Shown piece after piece: positions 63,197 to 64,000 of a stretch of 64,000 bases of DNA. Below the pieces are notes generated by a model that ran no database searches, was not told the origin of the DNA, and saw only the letters and a program-made list of their open reading frames with translations. Every line of letters begins with the position of its first letter. The stretch's first letter is position 1. Location of the stretch: positions 1 through 64,000 of the IMG/VR virus record IMGVR_UViG_3300010389_002125. The stretch is one strand, 5' to 3'. This stretch comes from a virus. Both the position numbers and the translations under genes were made by a program.

Positions 63197-63569
63197 TTTG
63201 TATTTCACGTTAAATGGTGATATAGCAATTGACGGTAATTCTGATTTGGCTGTTACAACTTCGTCTTTGCAGACTGATGTTCAGCAGGCTTATATTAGGT
63301 TAATGACTGAGCCTGGAGATTTTTATGTTTATCCAAATTTGGGCATAGACCTAAGCCCTTTGTATGGAATGCCGCAAAGGCCTAGTACTGGTGAGTTTGG
63401 TAAGAAGATTATAAGAGAAGGTCTAAAAAGAGAAGGTTTATTTAAGGCGAGGAACATAAAAATCGATGCTGTCCCTACTGGTCCAGATAAAATAAGATTT
63501 GATATTCATATTTATTCAGATGTGGATCAGCCTGTAGTTTTATCAATTAGTCAAAGTTTAGGAGTGTAA
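63189..63569 (+). CDS. Baseplate wedge protein, gp25/gpW-like
   Basis: A 126-residue protein matching the T4 gp25/P2 gpW family, which starts sheath polymerisation from the baseplate. Signs: GDIAIDGNSDLAVTTSSLQT; the core VQQAYIRLMTEPGDFYVYPN with LGIDLSPLYG, which is the family EPRGE-like region (here MTEPGDF); and a C-terminal strand pair RFDIHIYSDVDQPVVLSISQ. Length is typical. It overlaps the previous gene by eight bases with AGGG at 63183-63186. Confidence 0.9.
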   Translation: MSDLYFTLNGDIAIDGNSDLAVTTSSLQTDVQQAYIRLMTEPGDFYVYPNLGIDLSPLYGMPQRPSTGEFGKKIIREGLKREGLFKARNIKIDAVPTGPDKIRFDIHIYSDVDQPVVLSISQSLGV

Positions 63570-63570
63570 A

Positions 63571-64000
63571 ATGGCTGTATATGGATCTAAAACAAGGTCA
63601 CAGATTTTGGTCTCCATGCTTAATGCCATGGAGGCTAATGCTGGAGTTAATGCTGTGTACCCGGGTTCAGTTGCTAGGGCATTTGCGGAGGCTGTGAGTT
63701 CAGAGATATCTGATTTATATGAAGCATTTAGATACAGTTGTGAACAGGGTGATTTGCTGACAGCTTCTGGCAGAAGTCTTGATCTTATAGGTGACCTGTA
63801 TGGAGTCTCCAGGAAAAGTGTTAGTTCTTATGTGGCAGAGGAAAGAGCCTCAAACAATATTCAGTTTACGCTAGATAAGCCGTATAGTGCCGATATTATT
63901 ATTCCACAAGGAACTTTGGTTTATAATGATGTCTCCAATTTTGTTACTAAGCAGTATTCATTTTCTTTGGTAAACAGTGTAACTATACCTGCTGGTGTAA
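63571..64000 (+). CDS. Baseplate wedge protein gpJ-like (partial, runs off the window)
   Basis: An open frame starts at ATG 63571, one base after the gp25-like stop, with GGAG at 63561-63564, and continues past the end. The visible 143 residues read MAVYGSKTRSQILVSMLNAM, then PGSVARAFAEAVSSEISDLY, and LTASGRSLDLIGDLYGVSRK. The last is the hallmark N-terminal pattern of the gpJ/gp6 baseplate wedge family (a GxxLDxxGxxxGVxR-type motif). It then enters a strand region IIIPQGTLVYNDV, again typical. gpW followed by gpJ is the standard order in contractile tails. Confidence 0.88.
   Translation, partial: MAVYGSKTRSQILVSMLNAMEANAGVNAVYPGSVARAFAEAVSSEISDLYEAFRYSCEQGDLLTASGRSLDLIGDLYGVSRKSVSSYVAEERASNNIQFTLDKPYSADIIIPQGTLVYNDVSNFVTKQYSFSLVNSVTIPAGV

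Noticed and set aside
1-64000. CRISPR arrays, tRNA genes, integrase, attachment sites or insertion sequences
   Set aside because: Reading through all gaps and gene ends showed no spaced direct repeats, cloverleaf-type sequences, recombinase motifs or inverted-repeat-bounded transposase genes. Absence is by eye, not by search.

Overview
This window is the late (virion) gene block of a large contractile-tailed double-stranded DNA phage (myovirus morphology, class Caudoviricetes). Every convincing gene reads rightward on the + strand, and they are packed almost end to end. The call rests on a terminase large subunit, portal, prohead protease, major capsid protein, two sheath-fold proteins, three tail-tube-like proteins, paired tail chaperones, baseplate hub, spike, gp25-type wedge and gpJ-type wedge in a mostly classical order. 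The structural block alone exceeds 62 kb and holds proteins of about 2188, 1837 and 3803 residues, so the whole genome is probably well above 100 kb (inference). Base composition is AT-rich (mid-30s % GC by eye) except in the capsid and, less so, the sheath/tube genes. No host marker is present. A tail protein with two putative peptidoglycan-cleaving domains fits a walled bacterial host, but I cannot name it. Bases 1-44 are Illumina Nextera library adapter, so the left edge is an assembly edge, not biology.

Layout. (1) 0.08-9.3 kb: a ClpC-like single-ring AAA+ unfoldase, small basic proteins, Cys-cluster/zinc-ribbon proteins, and a 1230-residue protein carrying a complete DEDDh 3'-5' exonuclease signature and a C-terminal hydrophobic helix, then two Gly/Ala-rich or basic virion-like proteins. 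(2) 9.3-16.4 kb: terminase large subunit, then three fibre/collar-type genes (one ending in an S74-type intramolecular chaperone) and two tiny ORFs. (3) 16.4-22.9 kb: portal, a small protein, a GT-A glycosyltransferase, a protease-scaffold fusion with a likely nested scaffold start, a decoration-like protein and the major capsid protein, closed by a hairpin terminator. (4) 22.9-30.8 kb: Ig-like and fibre proteins, connector/head-closure proteins, an Ig-fused sheath-like protein and a tail-terminator candidate. (5) 30.9-35.9 kb: sheath, tube, strong terminator, two further tube paralogues and two paralogous tail chaperones. (6) 35.9-64 kb: giant tail/ejection proteins, a 3803-residue hub megaprotein, a bifunctional cell-wall hydrolase, spike, gp25-like wedge and the start of gpJ.

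How it works together. Terminase and portal fill a capsid matured by the protease-scaffold. Connector and terminator proteins join it to a contractile tail. The baseplate with its fused hub, cell-wall hydrolase and spike breaches the envelope. The very large proteins with hydrophobic segments and an exonuclease domain are candidates for internal or ejected virion proteins. Two upstream regions, before the protease gene and before the sheath gene, share the motif TTATAA-N9-TACTAT and may be late promoters.
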